Source: Paracoccus litorisediminis
GTDB lineage: Bacteria > Pseudomonadota > Alphaproteobacteria > Rhodobacterales > Rhodobacteraceae
Assembly (NCBI RefSeq): GCF_009711205.1
Contig: NZ_WMIG01000019.1
Location: 1 to 64,000, forward strand
Length of the DNA: 64,000 bases
Direction: 5' to 3'
Shown here: in pieces, positions 17,601 to 27,326 of the stretch
How the letters are laid out: each line of letters begins with the position of its first letter
Position numbering within the stretch: the stretch's first letter is position 1
Program-made: the position numbers and the translations under genes
The notes under the pieces: model-generated
Told to the model about the DNA's origin: nothing
Seen by the model: only the letters and a program-made list of their open reading frames with translations
Database searches by the model: none

Positions 17601-20600
17601 CGGGGCATCCACACACGTGCCAGCGATAGAAGCTTGCCGACCTCGATGGGCTTCGAGAGATAGTCGTTGGCCCCTGCGGCAAGGCATTGCGCCTGGTCAT
17701 CCGCCATGGCCTTGGCCGTCAGCATGATGATCGGAAGCGCCCGCCACCGCTCGATCTTGCGGATCTCGCGGGTCGCGGTCAGCCCGTCCATCTCGGGCAT
17801 CATCACATCCATCAGCACCAGATCCACTGGCGGAGCGTCGCCATCCGCGGCGCGGCCAAGCAAGTCAAGCGCCTCGCGGCCATTGCGTGCGATCTGCACA
17901 TCGGCGCCATGCGGCTCGAAGATGCCGGTCAGGGCGTAGACGTTGCGGATGTCGTCCTCGACCACCAGGATGCGGCGGCCCTCAAGCAGGTTGTCGCGGC
18001 TGAGCGAGGCGGCCAGCATTTCACGCTGTCGGGGCGGCAGATCAGATACGACCTGATGCAGGAACAGGGTCACTTCGTCGATCAGGCGCTCGGGCGATTT
18101 AGCGCCCTTGATGATGATCGATTTGGAATAGCGTCGCAGACGCAATTCTTCGTTCTGGTCCAGCGCTCGGGCGGTATAGACAATTACCGGCGGGAATGAG
18201 GAATCTTCGTTGGCATGTAGCTGCTCCAGCAGAGAAAAGCCCGAGGCATCGGGCAGCGTCATGTCCAGCACGATACAATCGAAACTGGTGTCACGGCAGG
18301 CGGCCAGCGCCTCGGCAGCAGTGGCGGCACCGACCGTATCGACAAGGTCGTTTGCCAGAAGCGCCTTGAGGCCCTCAAGCTGGGCCGGGTCGTCCTCTAC
18401 GATCAGCACCTTGCGCATAGGCCGTTCGGTCTGGTTGCCCAGACGTTGAATCATCTCTGACAGGGCCTGGCGCTCGACCGGCTTCACCAGATAGCTGACC
18501 GCGCCTTGCGCCAGCGCCTCGCGGGTGAAGTCATTTGCCGAAACGACGTGGACCGGGATATGCCGGGTCGCAACATCGCGCTTGAGTCGGTCCAGAACCG
18601 ACAGGCCAGTATGATCGGGTAGGCCCATATCCAGAACGATGCCTTCCGGAAGGTAGCGCCGCGCCGCCCGGACCGCGTCATCGGCCGTGCCCACGACAAC
18701 CGAGCGGAAATCAAGCTCACGCACCAGGTCCTGAATCAGACGGGCAAAGGGCGTGTCGTCCTCGACCACAAGAATCACCCGGTCTCCAGGCTGAATCGCG
18801 TCGCGATCGTCCATTAGATCATCCAACGTACCCAATTCGATCGCTGGGGCTTTCGGCTCGGGGGGCAGATTGGTCGGGGCGCGCGGCAGGGCCGGAACCA
18901 CGGTTTCTCTCGCATCGATATTGCGCGGCAGGCTAAGCGTGAAGGTGCTGCCGCGCCCGGGCTGGCTTTCCACCGTGATCTGCCCGCCCAGCAGGTCGGC
19001 CAATTCGCGCGAGATCGACAGGCCCAACCCCGTCCCGCCATATTTGCGCGAGATGGTGCCATCGGCCTGACGAAAGGCCTCGAAAATGCTGTCCTGTTCG
19101 GATTTCGCAATGCCGATGCCGGTATCCTGGACCGAGAAAGCCACGCCCTCGCCCGTCTGGACCGCACGTATCGTCACCCGCCCCCGCTCGGTGAATTTCA
19201 GTGCGTTCGAGAGGAAGTTGCGCATGACCTGGTCCAGCCGCGCCGGATCGGTGCGGATATCGCCCATGTCCGGTGTAACCTCTGCCTGCAATTCCAGCCC
19301 CTTGCTGCGGGCCTGAACCTCGAATTTACGCATCAGGCGCCCGACGACACCACCGGGGGCCACCGCCTCGGGCGAGACGTCCAGCTTGCCCGCTTCGATC
19401 TTCGCAAGGTCGAGAATGTCGTTGATGAGCGCCAGAAGATCGTGCCCCGAGCCTTCGATCGTCTCGGCCCAGCGGATCTGCTCGTCGCTCAGGTTGCGGC
19501 TGCGGTTATCGGCAAGCAGCCGCGCCATGATCAGCAGCGCGTTCAGGGGCGTGCGCAGTTCGTGGGACATGTTGGCCACGAACTCCGACTTGTATCGGCT
19601 TTCGCGCGCCAATTTCTCGGCCTGTTCCAGCAATTGACGGCGCGACTGCGCAAGCACGTCGCGCTGCTCTTCCAGCTGTTGGGTCTGACCCTCCAGTTGC
19701 GCGTTCTGCTGCTCCAACTCGGCCTGCTGGGCCGACAAGCGCCGTTCGCTTTCCTGGAGCTGGCGGGTCTGCTCTTCCAGCTCTTCGTTGGTGGCCGCCA
19801 ACTCGTCGGTATGGCTGCGCAGTTCCTCGGCCTGACGTCGGGTTTCTTCCAGCAATTCGCGCAGGTTCTCGCGGTAATGGGCCGAGCGGATCGCAATGCC
19901 AACCTTGTCGCCAATACGCTCCAGCAGCGTCGAACCCTCAGGTGTGAGCGCCGCATCCAGCCCGAATTCCATCACGCCATTGGCGTGGGTCCCGTCCTGG
20001 AGCGGCAGGATCACCGAATGGGCCGCGCGCCCCCTCAGCAGCGCCGAGCCCCAGCCAAGCGCATTTTCGGCCGAGGTTTGGAACGAGAGGATGCCATTTT
20101 CCCGCACCGCGCGCCACAGATGCCCGTCACCCTTTCCGACACTCTGTGCAAGCCCCCCCTCATCCGTGCCCCAAGCCGCAATCCGTCGCAGAACGTCTCC
20201 TTCGCGAACATAGGCTACAGCTGCGCGCGCACCCAATGCTTCTGCGAGAATGCGCAAGGCATTGTCGCCCAGCGTTTCCAGATCCAGCTCTCCCTGAATG
20301 GCGCGCGAGGTCTCGACTTCGTAGCGCTGCACCCATTGCCCGTGCGACATCGCAAGTCGGCTGCGGATCAGAAAGCTCCCGACACCGCCCAGAAGGATCA
20401 AAACGACCGAGGCAAGCGTCCTGTTGATGATCGCAATATGCGGCTCAACGCCGCTATTGGCCAATCCGAACCCAATAGCGATCAGGATCGTCAGCATGAC
20501 TGCAGTAATGGGCGGAAGCAGTGGCCGCGTCGAAATGTAGGAGATCACCAACGGAATCAGGTAGATCAGCCAAATGGCTGTCCCGAGGGGGAAAATTGAG

Positions 20601-20830
20601 TCGAGGAAGAACACCAGGCCCGAAATACCGGCAATCAGGGCCAGGATCAGGAACTCCAAGGGTGAGTGCTCCGGCGAACGCGCTTTTACGGTAAAAAAGT
20701 CATAAAAGCTCAATTCGCATTCCCTTTTGTCATCCTGTGCGGCCGGAACGAACGCATGGCAGTCTCCGGTGTTCCTGATCAAGAAAAATAACTTTGCCAG
20801 GCCCATCAGTCGGCCCACATTTCGCTGCAT
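17597..20830 (-). CDS. Large membrane hybrid histidine kinase with three receivers
   Basis: A 1077-residue protein. Three or four hydrophobic helices (about 60-165) are followed by a GAF domain (about 180-330) and a long Glu/Gln-rich coiled coil (about 335-420). Then come HisKA (acceptor His in SEFVANMSHELRTPLNALL) and HATPase_c (NALKFTERGRV, DTGIGI, GGTGLGLSIS). Three receivers follow at about 690-800 (VILVVEDDTPFARLI), 810-925 (VLIVEDDPAQLEGL) and 955-1075 (ILVVEDDIRNVYALTGIFEP, LMDVMMPEMDG). It heads an operon with cheR and the REC-PAS-HWE-REC kinase, with overlapping stop and start codons. Confidence 0.92.
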   Translation of the reverse strand: MQRNVGRLMGLAKLFFLIRNTGDCHAFVPAAQDDKRECELSFYDFFTVKARSPEHSPLEFLILALIAGISGLVFFLDSIFPLGTAIWLIYLIPLVISYISTRPLLPPITAVMLTILIAIGFGLANSGVEPHIAIINRTLASVVLILLGGVGSFLIRSRLAMSHGQWVQRYEVETSRAIQGELDLETLGDNALRILAEALGARAAVAYVREGDVLRRIAAWGTDEGGLAQSVGKGDGHLWRAVRENGILSFQTSAENALGWGSALLRGRAAHSVILPLQDGTHANGVMEFGLDAALTPEGSTLLERIGDKVGIAIRSAHYRENLRELLEETRRQAEELRSHTDELAATNEELEEQTRQLQESERRLSAQQAELEQQNAQLEGQTQQLEEQRDVLAQSRRQLLEQAEKLARESRYKSEFVANMSHELRTPLNALLIMARLLADNRSRNLSDEQIRWAETIEGSGHDLLALINDILDLAKIEAGKLDVSPEAVAPGGVVGRLMRKFEVQARSKGLELQAEVTPDMGDIRTDPARLDQVMRNFLSNALKFTERGRVTIRAVQTGEGVAFSVQDTGIGIAKSEQDSIFEAFRQADGTISRKYGGTGLGLSISRELADLLGGQITVESQPGRGSTFTLSLPRNIDARETVVPALPRAPTNLPPEPKAPAIELGTLDDLMDDRDAIQPGDRVILVVEDDTPFARLIQDLVRELDFRSVVVGTADDAVRAARRYLPEGIVLDMGLPDHTGLSVLDRLKRDVATRHIPVHVVSANDFTREALAQGAVSYLVKPVERQALSEMIQRLGNQTERPMRKVLIVEDDPAQLEGLKALLANDLVDTVGAATAAEALAACRDTSFDCIVLDMTLPDASGFSLLEQLHANEDSSFPPVIVYTARALDQNEELRLRRYSKSIIIKGAKSPERLIDEVTLFLHQVVSDLPPRQREMLAASLSRDNLLEGRRILVVEDDIRNVYALTGIFEPHGADVQIARNGREALDLLGRAADGDAPPVDLVLMDVMMPEMDGLTATREIRKIERWRALPIIMLTAKAMADDQAQCLAAGANDYLSKPIEVGKLLSLARVWMPR

Positions 20831-20988
20831 CGACTGTCTGGCAACCTGTGACGTTGGGCCAAGGCCCTGTTGTCATCGTCACTCAGCTAGCGCCTTTAGC
20901 GACGACGTCTTTATCTAACGCGCCACAGGGGTCGCCGTCCGTCGTCGAATGATTTGGAACAGGCGGCCTGATTTTGGACGAGAGAGTC

Positions 20989-21144
20989 TTAGCACACCGG
21001 CTTGGAATTATGCCGCCTGTCCTCGCTGAGCAAGCCGGCGAGGACGATTCGGATCTTTTCCTCGGCCGAATGGACCTTTCGCGACGCACGGCGAACATCT
21101 CTCACCGTGCGATCGGCGGCGACTTTCTGATAAACGGGCTTCTT
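20989..21144 (-). pseudogene. IS3-family OrfA remnant
   Basis: The minus strand reads VRDVRRASRKVHSAEEKIRI and VLAGLLSEDRRH, which matches the start of IS3-type OrfA proteins (HTH protein) up to the first helix-turn-helix. It then runs out of frame and ends at 20989. No OrfB or ends are present. The rest of the gap (20831-20988 and 21145-21407) shows nothing recognisable. Confidence 0.65.
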
Positions 21145-21407
21145 ACTAACCCTCGCTCCTTGAAAGCTACGATGCGCAAGAAATCCTCCCGTCATCAACC
21201 AAATCTGTCCCAAAGGCCGACGTCGGGCGCGTGGAAATCAATCAACCAACATACCCGCCCAGTCCAGAAGGACGTTCTCCAGCCCCGACTAGGTAGTCCA
21301 TAAATCCTGTCACGAGTTGGCCGATCCGCACGGCTATTTCCGCACTCCGAACTTAATGTCTGAAAGAACGTTGGATGGGGTGTGGCGGCACATTGAGGGG
21401 CGCAGTG

Positions 21408-23741
21408 ATGGAAGATCCGTTTGGCGCTGTCCCAAGACCGGACATCGTGCGAGTCGCAGCATGGTTGCTTGTCACGGCCCTGATACTTGCGGGCCTCTAT
21501 CTCGGTCGCGAGGTGCTTATCCCGCTGGCAGTCGCCTTCCTCATCAGCTTTGCGCTAAGCCCTCTGGTCGTTTGGCTGGGGCGTCGGGGACTGCCGCGCA
21601 TTCCCTCGGTCATTCTCGTCATGGCCGCAGTGGTAAGCATCTTCCTGTCGCTGGGCTTTCTTGTCGGGTCGCAGGTTCGTCTACTGGCGGTTCAGCTTCC
21701 GATGTATCAAAGCACTGTCCGGGCCAAGATCGACCACCTTGGCGAAAGCATGAAGGGTCCGGGCATTTTCGACGGGGCGATGGACATGATCGACACCGTG
21801 CAGAAGGAGGTGGAGAAGGCCGTCGCCCAGAATGAGGAAGGCATGCCCCAGACCCGCGTGCAGGTCGTTCCAACACCAGAATCGCCCTTTCATACTGCAA
21901 TTGCTTGGCTGCTGCCGGTACTGACGCCAGCCGCTACGGCGGGTATCGTGCTGATCTTTGTCTTCCTGGCGCTTCTTGACAGGGGAGATCTTCGCGACCG
22001 TTTGATACGCATTCTGGGCGGAAGCCTCCATCGCTCGACTGATGCGATGGAGGAGGCCAGCAGCCGCATTTCGAAGTATCTGCTGATGCAACTGGTCGTA
22101 AATATGACCTACGCAATCCCGATGGCTTTGGGACTGTGGCTGATCGGGGTTCCGGGCTGGGTCCTCTGGGGCACCCTCGCCGCGGTGATGCGCTTTATTC
22201 CCTATCTCGGGCCGATGCTTTCCGCACTGTTTCCCATCACACTTGCATTTGCGGTCGATCCGGGATGGAACATGGTCTTGCTGACGGTCGCGTTGATCGT
22301 CGTCCTTGAACTTGTCAGCAGCAATATTGTGGAACCTGTTCTCTATGGAACCAGTACTGGTCTTTCGACTCTTTCGTTAATCGCGGCTGCGACTTTCTGG
22401 ACTGCGCTCTGGGGGCCGGTCGGACTGGTTCTGTCGACTCCACTCACGGTCTGTCTTTTGGTGATTGGGAGGAACTTGCCGCAGCTGCAATTTCTAGACA
22501 CACTTCTCGGCTCGACCCCGGTCCTCGACGTGCCGACCCGGATTTATCAGCGCCTGATCGCCGACGATCCCGAGGAAGCCATTGAGATCGCGAGTAATGC
22601 CATCAACGACAATTCGGTGCCAGAGTTCTACAACCTCTACGGGGTCGAGGTACTTCGTCAGGCCAGCCACGACTTTCTGACTCACGCCCGCGCTGAGCAT
22701 CGGCTTCGCGTTGTGAGCGGCATGGATGTGATACTCGATGATCTGCGCGACGAATATCCTGCGCCGGAATTGTCGAGTGGCCTACCACGGGTTGCATGCA
22801 TCGGCGGCAAGTGGGAAACGGACAACGTTGCTTGCGAGATGCTGGTCCATGCACTTGCATTTCACGACATCTTTGCCGTCCAGCGCCCAGCGGGCGTCCT
22901 GACCGCCCGCTATCTTGACAAGCTGGACCTCAGCGGGATCGAGATCGTCTGTCTGAGCTATTTCAGCCGCGAGCCAGAGCGGTCTGCCAGTGCCTTCTGC
23001 CGACGGCTGCATCATCGCTGGCCTCGTCTTCGGATCGTACTGGCCCTGTGGAATCCCCCTAAAAATTTCGCGGATTCCGAGGTTTATTCCAGAGTGGGTG
23101 CGGACGCTGTGGTCGCCTCAATGGATGAGGCCGTGCAGCGGATCGAGCAATTGTTGTCACCAGAAGTCGCCCGCCAACGCAAGATTGCGCCTCGCCCGGA
23201 AAATGACGTGGACCGGGTCGCGACACTTCGCAAGACCGGGGTACTGGACGGCCATGCCCGCGAAGAGCTGGACGCACTAGCCGCCCGAGCCGCCGAGGTG
23301 TTTGATGTCGAATTCGCCGTCATTACAGCAATCGATGCAGAGCAGGAACTCATCATTGGCCAAAGCATCGAACTACCCGGGGACATAAGCCGGGAGGGCA
23401 GCGAGATGATCACACATTCACGCGTCGACGCGGTCTGTGATCACGTCGTGTCGAGCGACGAAACTCTGGTGATCCGCGATGCGCAGCGCGATCCGCGCTT
23501 TGCCGACAATCCAGTCATCGGCCTGTGGAAGACGCGCTTCTATGCTGGTGCGCCACTACGTACATCGGAGGGTATGGTGCTGGGGGCACTCTGTTTGCTC
23601 GATACCAGCCCCCGCGAACTTACGGACAATGAGGTAGAGTTGCTCAACGAGTTCGCGGCAGATGTCATGCATACAATTACTGCATATCAGCCATCACTGC
23701 CTGAGACTCTGGATGAAGGCTCAATACCAACGCGTTCCTGA
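21408..23741 (+). CDS. AI-2E family permease fused to a Rossmann-like and a GAF domain
   Basis: A 777-residue protein. Residues about 10-365 are an AI-2E/PerM-type permease: a hydrophobic N-terminus (LILAGLYLGREVLIPLAVAF), a central soluble loop, then the conserved FIPYLGPMLSA and a helix ending ALWGPVGLVLSTPLTV. Residues about 370-600 form a soluble region whose core (PRVACIGGKWETDNVACEML, IVCLSYFSRE, LRIVLALWN) looks like a cobalamin-binding-type alpha/beta fold. Residues about 610-765 are a GAF domain (FDVEFAVITAIDAEQELIIG, GAPLRTSEGMVLGALCLLD). Ordinary AI-2E permeases have about 350 residues. The ATG at 21408 follows GAGGGGCGC. Confidence 0.8.
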   Translation: MEDPFGAVPRPDIVRVAAWLLVTALILAGLYLGREVLIPLAVAFLISFALSPLVVWLGRRGLPRIPSVILVMAAVVSIFLSLGFLVGSQVRLLAVQLPMYQSTVRAKIDHLGESMKGPGIFDGAMDMIDTVQKEVEKAVAQNEEGMPQTRVQVVPTPESPFHTAIAWLLPVLTPAATAGIVLIFVFLALLDRGDLRDRLIRILGGSLHRSTDAMEEASSRISKYLLMQLVVNMTYAIPMALGLWLIGVPGWVLWGTLAAVMRFIPYLGPMLSALFPITLAFAVDPGWNMVLLTVALIVVLELVSSNIVEPVLYGTSTGLSTLSLIAAATFWTALWGPVGLVLSTPLTVCLLVIGRNLPQLQFLDTLLGSTPVLDVPTRIYQRLIADDPEEAIEIASNAINDNSVPEFYNLYGVEVLRQASHDFLTHARAEHRLRVVSGMDVILDDLRDEYPAPELSSGLPRVACIGGKWETDNVACEMLVHALAFHDIFAVQRPAGVLTARYLDKLDLSGIEIVCLSYFSREPERSASAFCRRLHHRWPRLRIVLALWNPPKNFADSEVYSRVGADAVVASMDEAVQRIEQLLSPEVARQRKIAPRPENDVDRVATLRKTGVLDGHAREELDALAARAAEVFDVEFAVITAIDAEQELIIGQSIELPGDISREGSEMITHSRVDAVCDHVVSSDETLVIRDAQRDPRFADNPVIGLWKTRFYAGAPLRTSEGMVLGALCLLDTSPRELTDNEVELLNEFAADVMHTITAYQPSLPETLDEGSIPTRS

Positions 23742-23765
23742 TTGAACACGCCGCGTTCGCTACCG

Positions 23766-23783
23766 GCCACCCCTCAGGGTGGC
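23766..23783 (+). terminator. Hairpin after the AI-2E/GAF gene
   Basis: 7-bp stem GCCACCC/GGGTGGC with a CTCA loop, 25 bp past the stop. No T tract follows. Confidence 0.45.
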
Positions 23784-23994
23784 GGCCCGAGGCTGACGCG
23801 TTAGCACACGGAAAAGCGGCCCTGATGCGCGTTTTTTCGCGTCGAAAGAAATCCTCGGAGCGTTTATCGGAAATCACCGTGCCGAAAAGCATCGCTGATA
23901 CCATAACTCAATTTCCGAATCATACCCCAATAAAATTGGTCTATTCGGATCTTATCCGCATAAAAGTACCAAATTTCGGTCACCCTTGGCAGCA

Positions 23995-24081
23995 CAGGGC
24001 ACTCCGCTCAAGGCGATAGCGCGCACGACCAGCCTCTCGCGCCAGACCATCCGAAAGATCGTGCGCGGCAGTTCGATGTAG
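23995..24081 (+). pseudogene. Fragment of a transposase helix-turn-helix
   Basis: The plus strand reads GTPLKAIARTTSLSRQTIRK and IVRGSS before a stop. This is a helix-turn-helix like those in ISL3- or IS21-type transposases. Nothing else of such an element is present; the surrounding 23784-24187 is otherwise without recognisable coding sequence. Confidence 0.4.
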
Positions 24082-24187
24082 CGCCGTACAAGCGACTTAA
24101 GGCTGATGCGATAGGCGGCTTCTACAGAGGTGGTCCGGGAATTTGGACCAGATTGCCGCTCAGCTAAGCTTCAGCATGGGTTTCATG

Positions 24188-25160
24188 TCAGGCGGCGGCT
24201 TTCAGGTGGTGGTCGGGGGTATCATAGGCCTCGTCTGGCGTCAGCAACCCATGCGATGAGTGCGGGCGTTTTTCATTGTAATAGCTGATCCAGGCACCGA
24301 TCCCCTTGCGGGCTTCCGAGCCGGTCTCGAAGGCGTTCAGATAGACGCATTCGTATTTGAGCGACGGCCACAGTCTTTCGATCATCCGGTTGTCTATCCA
24401 GCGCCCACGACCGTCCATCGAGATCTGCACCTTGGCGTCCACCAGCACCTCGGTGAATTCGGTGCTGGTGAATTGCGAACCCTGGTCGCTGTTGAAGATC
24501 TCAGGCGTTCCATATCGGGCCAGGGCCTCCTTCAATGCCTCGACGCAAAAGCCCGCATCCATGGAATTTGACAGCCGCCAGCTCAGCACCTTGCGGCTGT
24601 GCCAGTCCATGACGGCGACCAGATACAGGAACCCACGGCGCATGGGGATGTAACTGATGTCAGTTTACCAGTCCTGATTGGGGCGGCTGATGGCTAAATC
24701 TTTCACGAGATAGGGATAGATCTTGTGCGCGGGGGTGCTCTTTGCTGGTCTTCGGCTCCTGATAAGTCGGCGGTGAGGAGGTTTAGAAAACAGTCCGGGG
24801 GACTGTTTTCCCGACGCGCATCAGCCTCATCAGCCGACGGGCCCGATGCCGCCCACATTGATGCCGCGCTCGTTGCATATGGCGGGCCATTTGCCGTGAC
24901 CCATACCATGGCGTCTCGAGAAATTGCCGGTCGATGATGTCCATGAATTTCAGGTTGTCGGCGCTTTCACCGCGCGGTTGGCAATAAAGGCCAGAGCGCG
25001 CCAGCGACAGCAGACTGCACTGCCGCCGGACGCTGAGATCTGGATGATCCTGTTTCACCGCTTTTTGCCTCCAGTGCCGAGAATGAGACTGGAGGCTGCC
25101 GACATCGAAGCAGCGACCGTGGCCCCGGTGGGGCCGCGTAAGACCGCATGTCTTTTTCAC
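24188..25160 (-). pseudogene. IS3-family OrfB (integrase) pseudogene
   Basis: The 5' part (LSVRRQCSLLSLARSGLYCQ, WYGSRQMARHMQRARHQCGR) is in one frame. It is cut after RLMRLMR by the hairpin repeat at 24785-24816, which creates a stop. Behind the repeat the family text resumes (YQEPKTSKEHP, IYPYLVKDLAISRPNQDW), meets a TAA where WCTDI is expected, then continues MRRGFLYLVAVMDWHSRKVL to the end at 24188, with the DDE residues in AVMDWHS, NSDQGSQF and YNEKRPH. So there are at least two lesions. A TGGTCC/GGACCA end-like sequence lies near 24133. The 5' end is lost against the IS110 element. Confidence 0.9.
24785..24816. repeat. 32-bp hairpin repeat, copy 2 (inside IS3 OrfB)
   Basis: Identical in all 32 bases to 10758-10789: arms GAAAACAGTCC (24786-24796) and GGACTGTTTTC (24100-relative position 24800-24810) with a GGG loop, then CCGACG. 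It interrupts the OrfB reading frame between RLMRLMR and the TYQEP block. Confidence 0.85.
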
Positions 25161-25224
25161 CGGCCCGACCCTGACGGATCAGTCTTTATTCTGATCGCGG
25201 GGCGGCGGGTGCCGTCCGTTTGCG

Positions 25225-26349
25225 ATGGAGGAAGACATGCGCAACGCTCATGGAACGATCTACGTCGGAATTGATGTGTCGAAGGACAAGCTTGCGGTCG
25301 CGATCGCGGGTGGAGAGCGTGGGGATGAGGTGCTGAGTCTGGGCACGTTCGAGAATACCCCTGCCGCCGTCGACAAGCTGCTGAAGAAGCTTGCCGGCAG
25401 TGGCGATATCTTGGCCTGCTACGAGGCAGGCCCGACGGGCTACGGCCTTTACCGGCAAATACGCGCGTCCGGCTGCAGTTGCTGCGTGGTCGCGCCGTCC
25501 TTAATCCCGGTCAGGGCTGGGGAGCGGGTCAAGACTGATCGACTTGATGCCCTGCGTCTTGCGCGCCTTCTGCGCGCCGGAGAGTTGACCCCCGTTTGGG
25601 TCCCCGACGAGACGCACGAGGCGATGCGCGATCTGGTCCGCGCCCGGGAAAGCGCCGCGGAGGATCAACGTCACAAGCGCCAGCTCGTGTCTGCCTTCGT
25701 GCTGCGCCACGGGCGGATCTACCCACGGACCAAACCATGGACGATGCGATATCGGCGCTGGCTGCAGACCCTGGCCTTCGATCACCCTGCGCACCAGATT
25801 GCGCTTCAGGAGATGCTGCAGGCGGAACGCAATGCCTCGGAGCGGCTGGAGCGACTGACCAAGCATATCGAGGCCCTGGTGCCAGAATGGAACCTCGCAC
25901 CAGCAGGAAATGCGCTCCAGGCGCTGCGGGGCGTCGCCTTGATCAGCGCCGTCACCTTCATGGCCGAAATCGGCGATGTGCGGCGGTTCGAGACACCGGT
26001 GAAGCTGATGGCCTATCTCGGGCTCGTGCCGAGCGAATACTCGACCGGCAAGACGACAAGGCGCGGCGGCATTACCCGGGCGGGCAATGCCCGTGTGCGC
26101 CACAAATTGATCGAGGGCGCGTGGACCTATCGTCTGCAGGCGCGACGGGGCGAGAGGAAGCTCTATATCCTCAAGGAACAATCGCCAGAGGTTCAGGACA
26201 TTGCGTGGAAAGCGCAATCCCGCCTGACGGCCAGATATCGCAAGCTTAGCCAGCGCGGCAAGAAATCGACCGTCGTCACCGCGGCAATCGCGCGGGAGAT
26301 GGCTGCGTTCATGTGGGACATCGCGCGCCGCACCATGCCCGCGCGCTGA
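25225..26349 (+). CDS. IS110 family transposase, intact
   Basis: A 374-residue protein. The N-terminal DEDD RuvC-like domain shows YVGIDVSKDKLAVAIAGGER, the Glu in YEAGPTGYG and the Asp pair in KTDRLDALRLARLL. The C-terminal transposase_20 domain shows LRGVALISAVTFMAEIGDVR and LMAYLGLVPSEYSTG with the likely catalytic Ser. Full-length and uninterrupted, so probably active or recently so. It differs from the IS110 relic at 9.5 kb. The upstream noncoding part is short (about 60 bp to the IS3 relic) and the downstream part long (26350 to about 26520). GGAGG lies close before the second in-frame ATG (25237), an alternative start. Confidence 0.92.
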   Translation: MEEDMRNAHGTIYVGIDVSKDKLAVAIAGGERGDEVLSLGTFENTPAAVDKLLKKLAGSGDILACYEAGPTGYGLYRQIRASGCSCCVVAPSLIPVRAGERVKTDRLDALRLARLLRAGELTPVWVPDETHEAMRDLVRARESAAEDQRHKRQLVSAFVLRHGRIYPRTKPWTMRYRRWLQTLAFDHPAHQIALQEMLQAERNASERLERLTKHIEALVPEWNLAPAGNALQALRGVALISAVTFMAEIGDVRRFETPVKLMAYLGLVPSEYSTGKTTRRGGITRAGNARVRHKLIEGAWTYRLQARRGERKLYILKEQSPEVQDIAWKAQSRLTARYRKLSQRGKKSTVVTAAIAREMAAFMWDIARRTMPAR

Positions 26350-26523
26350 TCTGGCGCCCAAAGCGCCCAATGGCGGGCGCGAGGTCGATGGCAGGGGAGT
26401 ATCCGACAGTCGCTTTGTGGCCAGCTTCGCGCTGACGCCCGTTGTAAGACAGGAATAGCCCCGAGACGCACAATCGGTCCTGCGGTATCCAGCCCGCGCA
26501 TCAGAGCTTGTTCACCGACGTCT
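26350..26523 (+). other. Noncoding 3' flank of the IS110 element
   Basis: About 170 bp with no gene. It contains a GCGCCC...GGGCGC stem near 26353-26380. In IS110/IS1111 elements a noncoding end encodes the bridge RNA that guides recombination, so this stretch is the best candidate here; that is inference. Confidence 0.35.
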
Positions 26524-26920
26524 TCAGACCTCGTGCCCACCTTTGGGCGTCCAGAGCACGACGAACGCCCCGGCGTTCCAAATCGCATGGCGCGACCCTT
26601 GAAAAAAGACATCAGAGCGCTGCGAAGCATCCCGCTCGATGACAAGCTGGCCGATCTTGGCATGCAGCTTCTCGACCTCACCCGCAGAGATCTGCGGCGC
26701 AGCGGGCGAGGCGCCGCCAAAGGCCGCGGCCATATTCTTGATCGCGGTGCGTTTCCATCCCGAGATCATCGTCGGATGGATATCGTTGAACGGTTCGCTC
26801 GGACCGATGGCGCTCGCCGTTCAACTTCTTGGCCAACTCGGCCGTCGTCAGCTCCTCGCAGATGGCTTCCAGAGCCACCTTCGCCTTGAAATCTGCAGAA
26901 TAGCGCTAGCGTTTCGTCAT
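26524..26920 (-). pseudogene. IS3-family OrfA, broken
   Basis: From the ATG at 26920 the minus strand reads MTKR, a TAG, then RYSADFKAKVALEAICEELT and TAELAKK. A frameshift follows, and then HPTMISGWKRTAIKNMAAAF and VEKLHAKIGQLVIERD. This is a clear OrfA of the group in which TMI.GWK follows the first helix-turn-helix. It carries an amber stop at codon 5 and at least one frameshift; the C-terminus past VIERD is replaced. No OrfB is present. Confidence 0.85.
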
Positions 26921-27326
26921 TTCGGGTCGTTTCCTCCTCAGGTGCTGAAGCTTAGCGACTGGTCCGAAATCCCGCGACCACCTCTGTCCCGGCCGGTTGC
27001 GGCATTCCCGCGACATGCAGGGCCAGAACAAGGCTCAATCCGGCCAGCGAGATTCTCAGAAGCAGGGTCTTGCGGCACTCTGTCCGGGTCAGTTGCACGG
27101 GCCATACCTCGTCGCCGAAGCGCCTGTCGCGCTCACATCCATCCCCAGGATGCCTGCCGCGTCGAGCCGGATCAGCCCGCATGCGGTCCAAAGGCCGCGC
27201 TTGGGGGGCGGTTGGGTGGGCGCGAGCTGAAGGCCGATTTTGTCGCAGCCGGATGGTGACGGAATGACTTGCCATCCTAAGAGTTTCCTGCCCCAAAAAG
27301 GAAAGACGGAGAGCGGGGTGCGCGAC
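26921..27326. other. 400-bp region upstream of the first Crp/Fnr gene
   Basis: No convincing gene. A minus-strand frame ending near 26952 carries a hydrophobic segment (LLLRISLAGLSLVLALHVAG) that may be the tail of a lost membrane protein. No FNR-type box is seen directly upstream of 27327; GAGAGCGGGG acts as a ribosome site. Confidence 0.4.
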
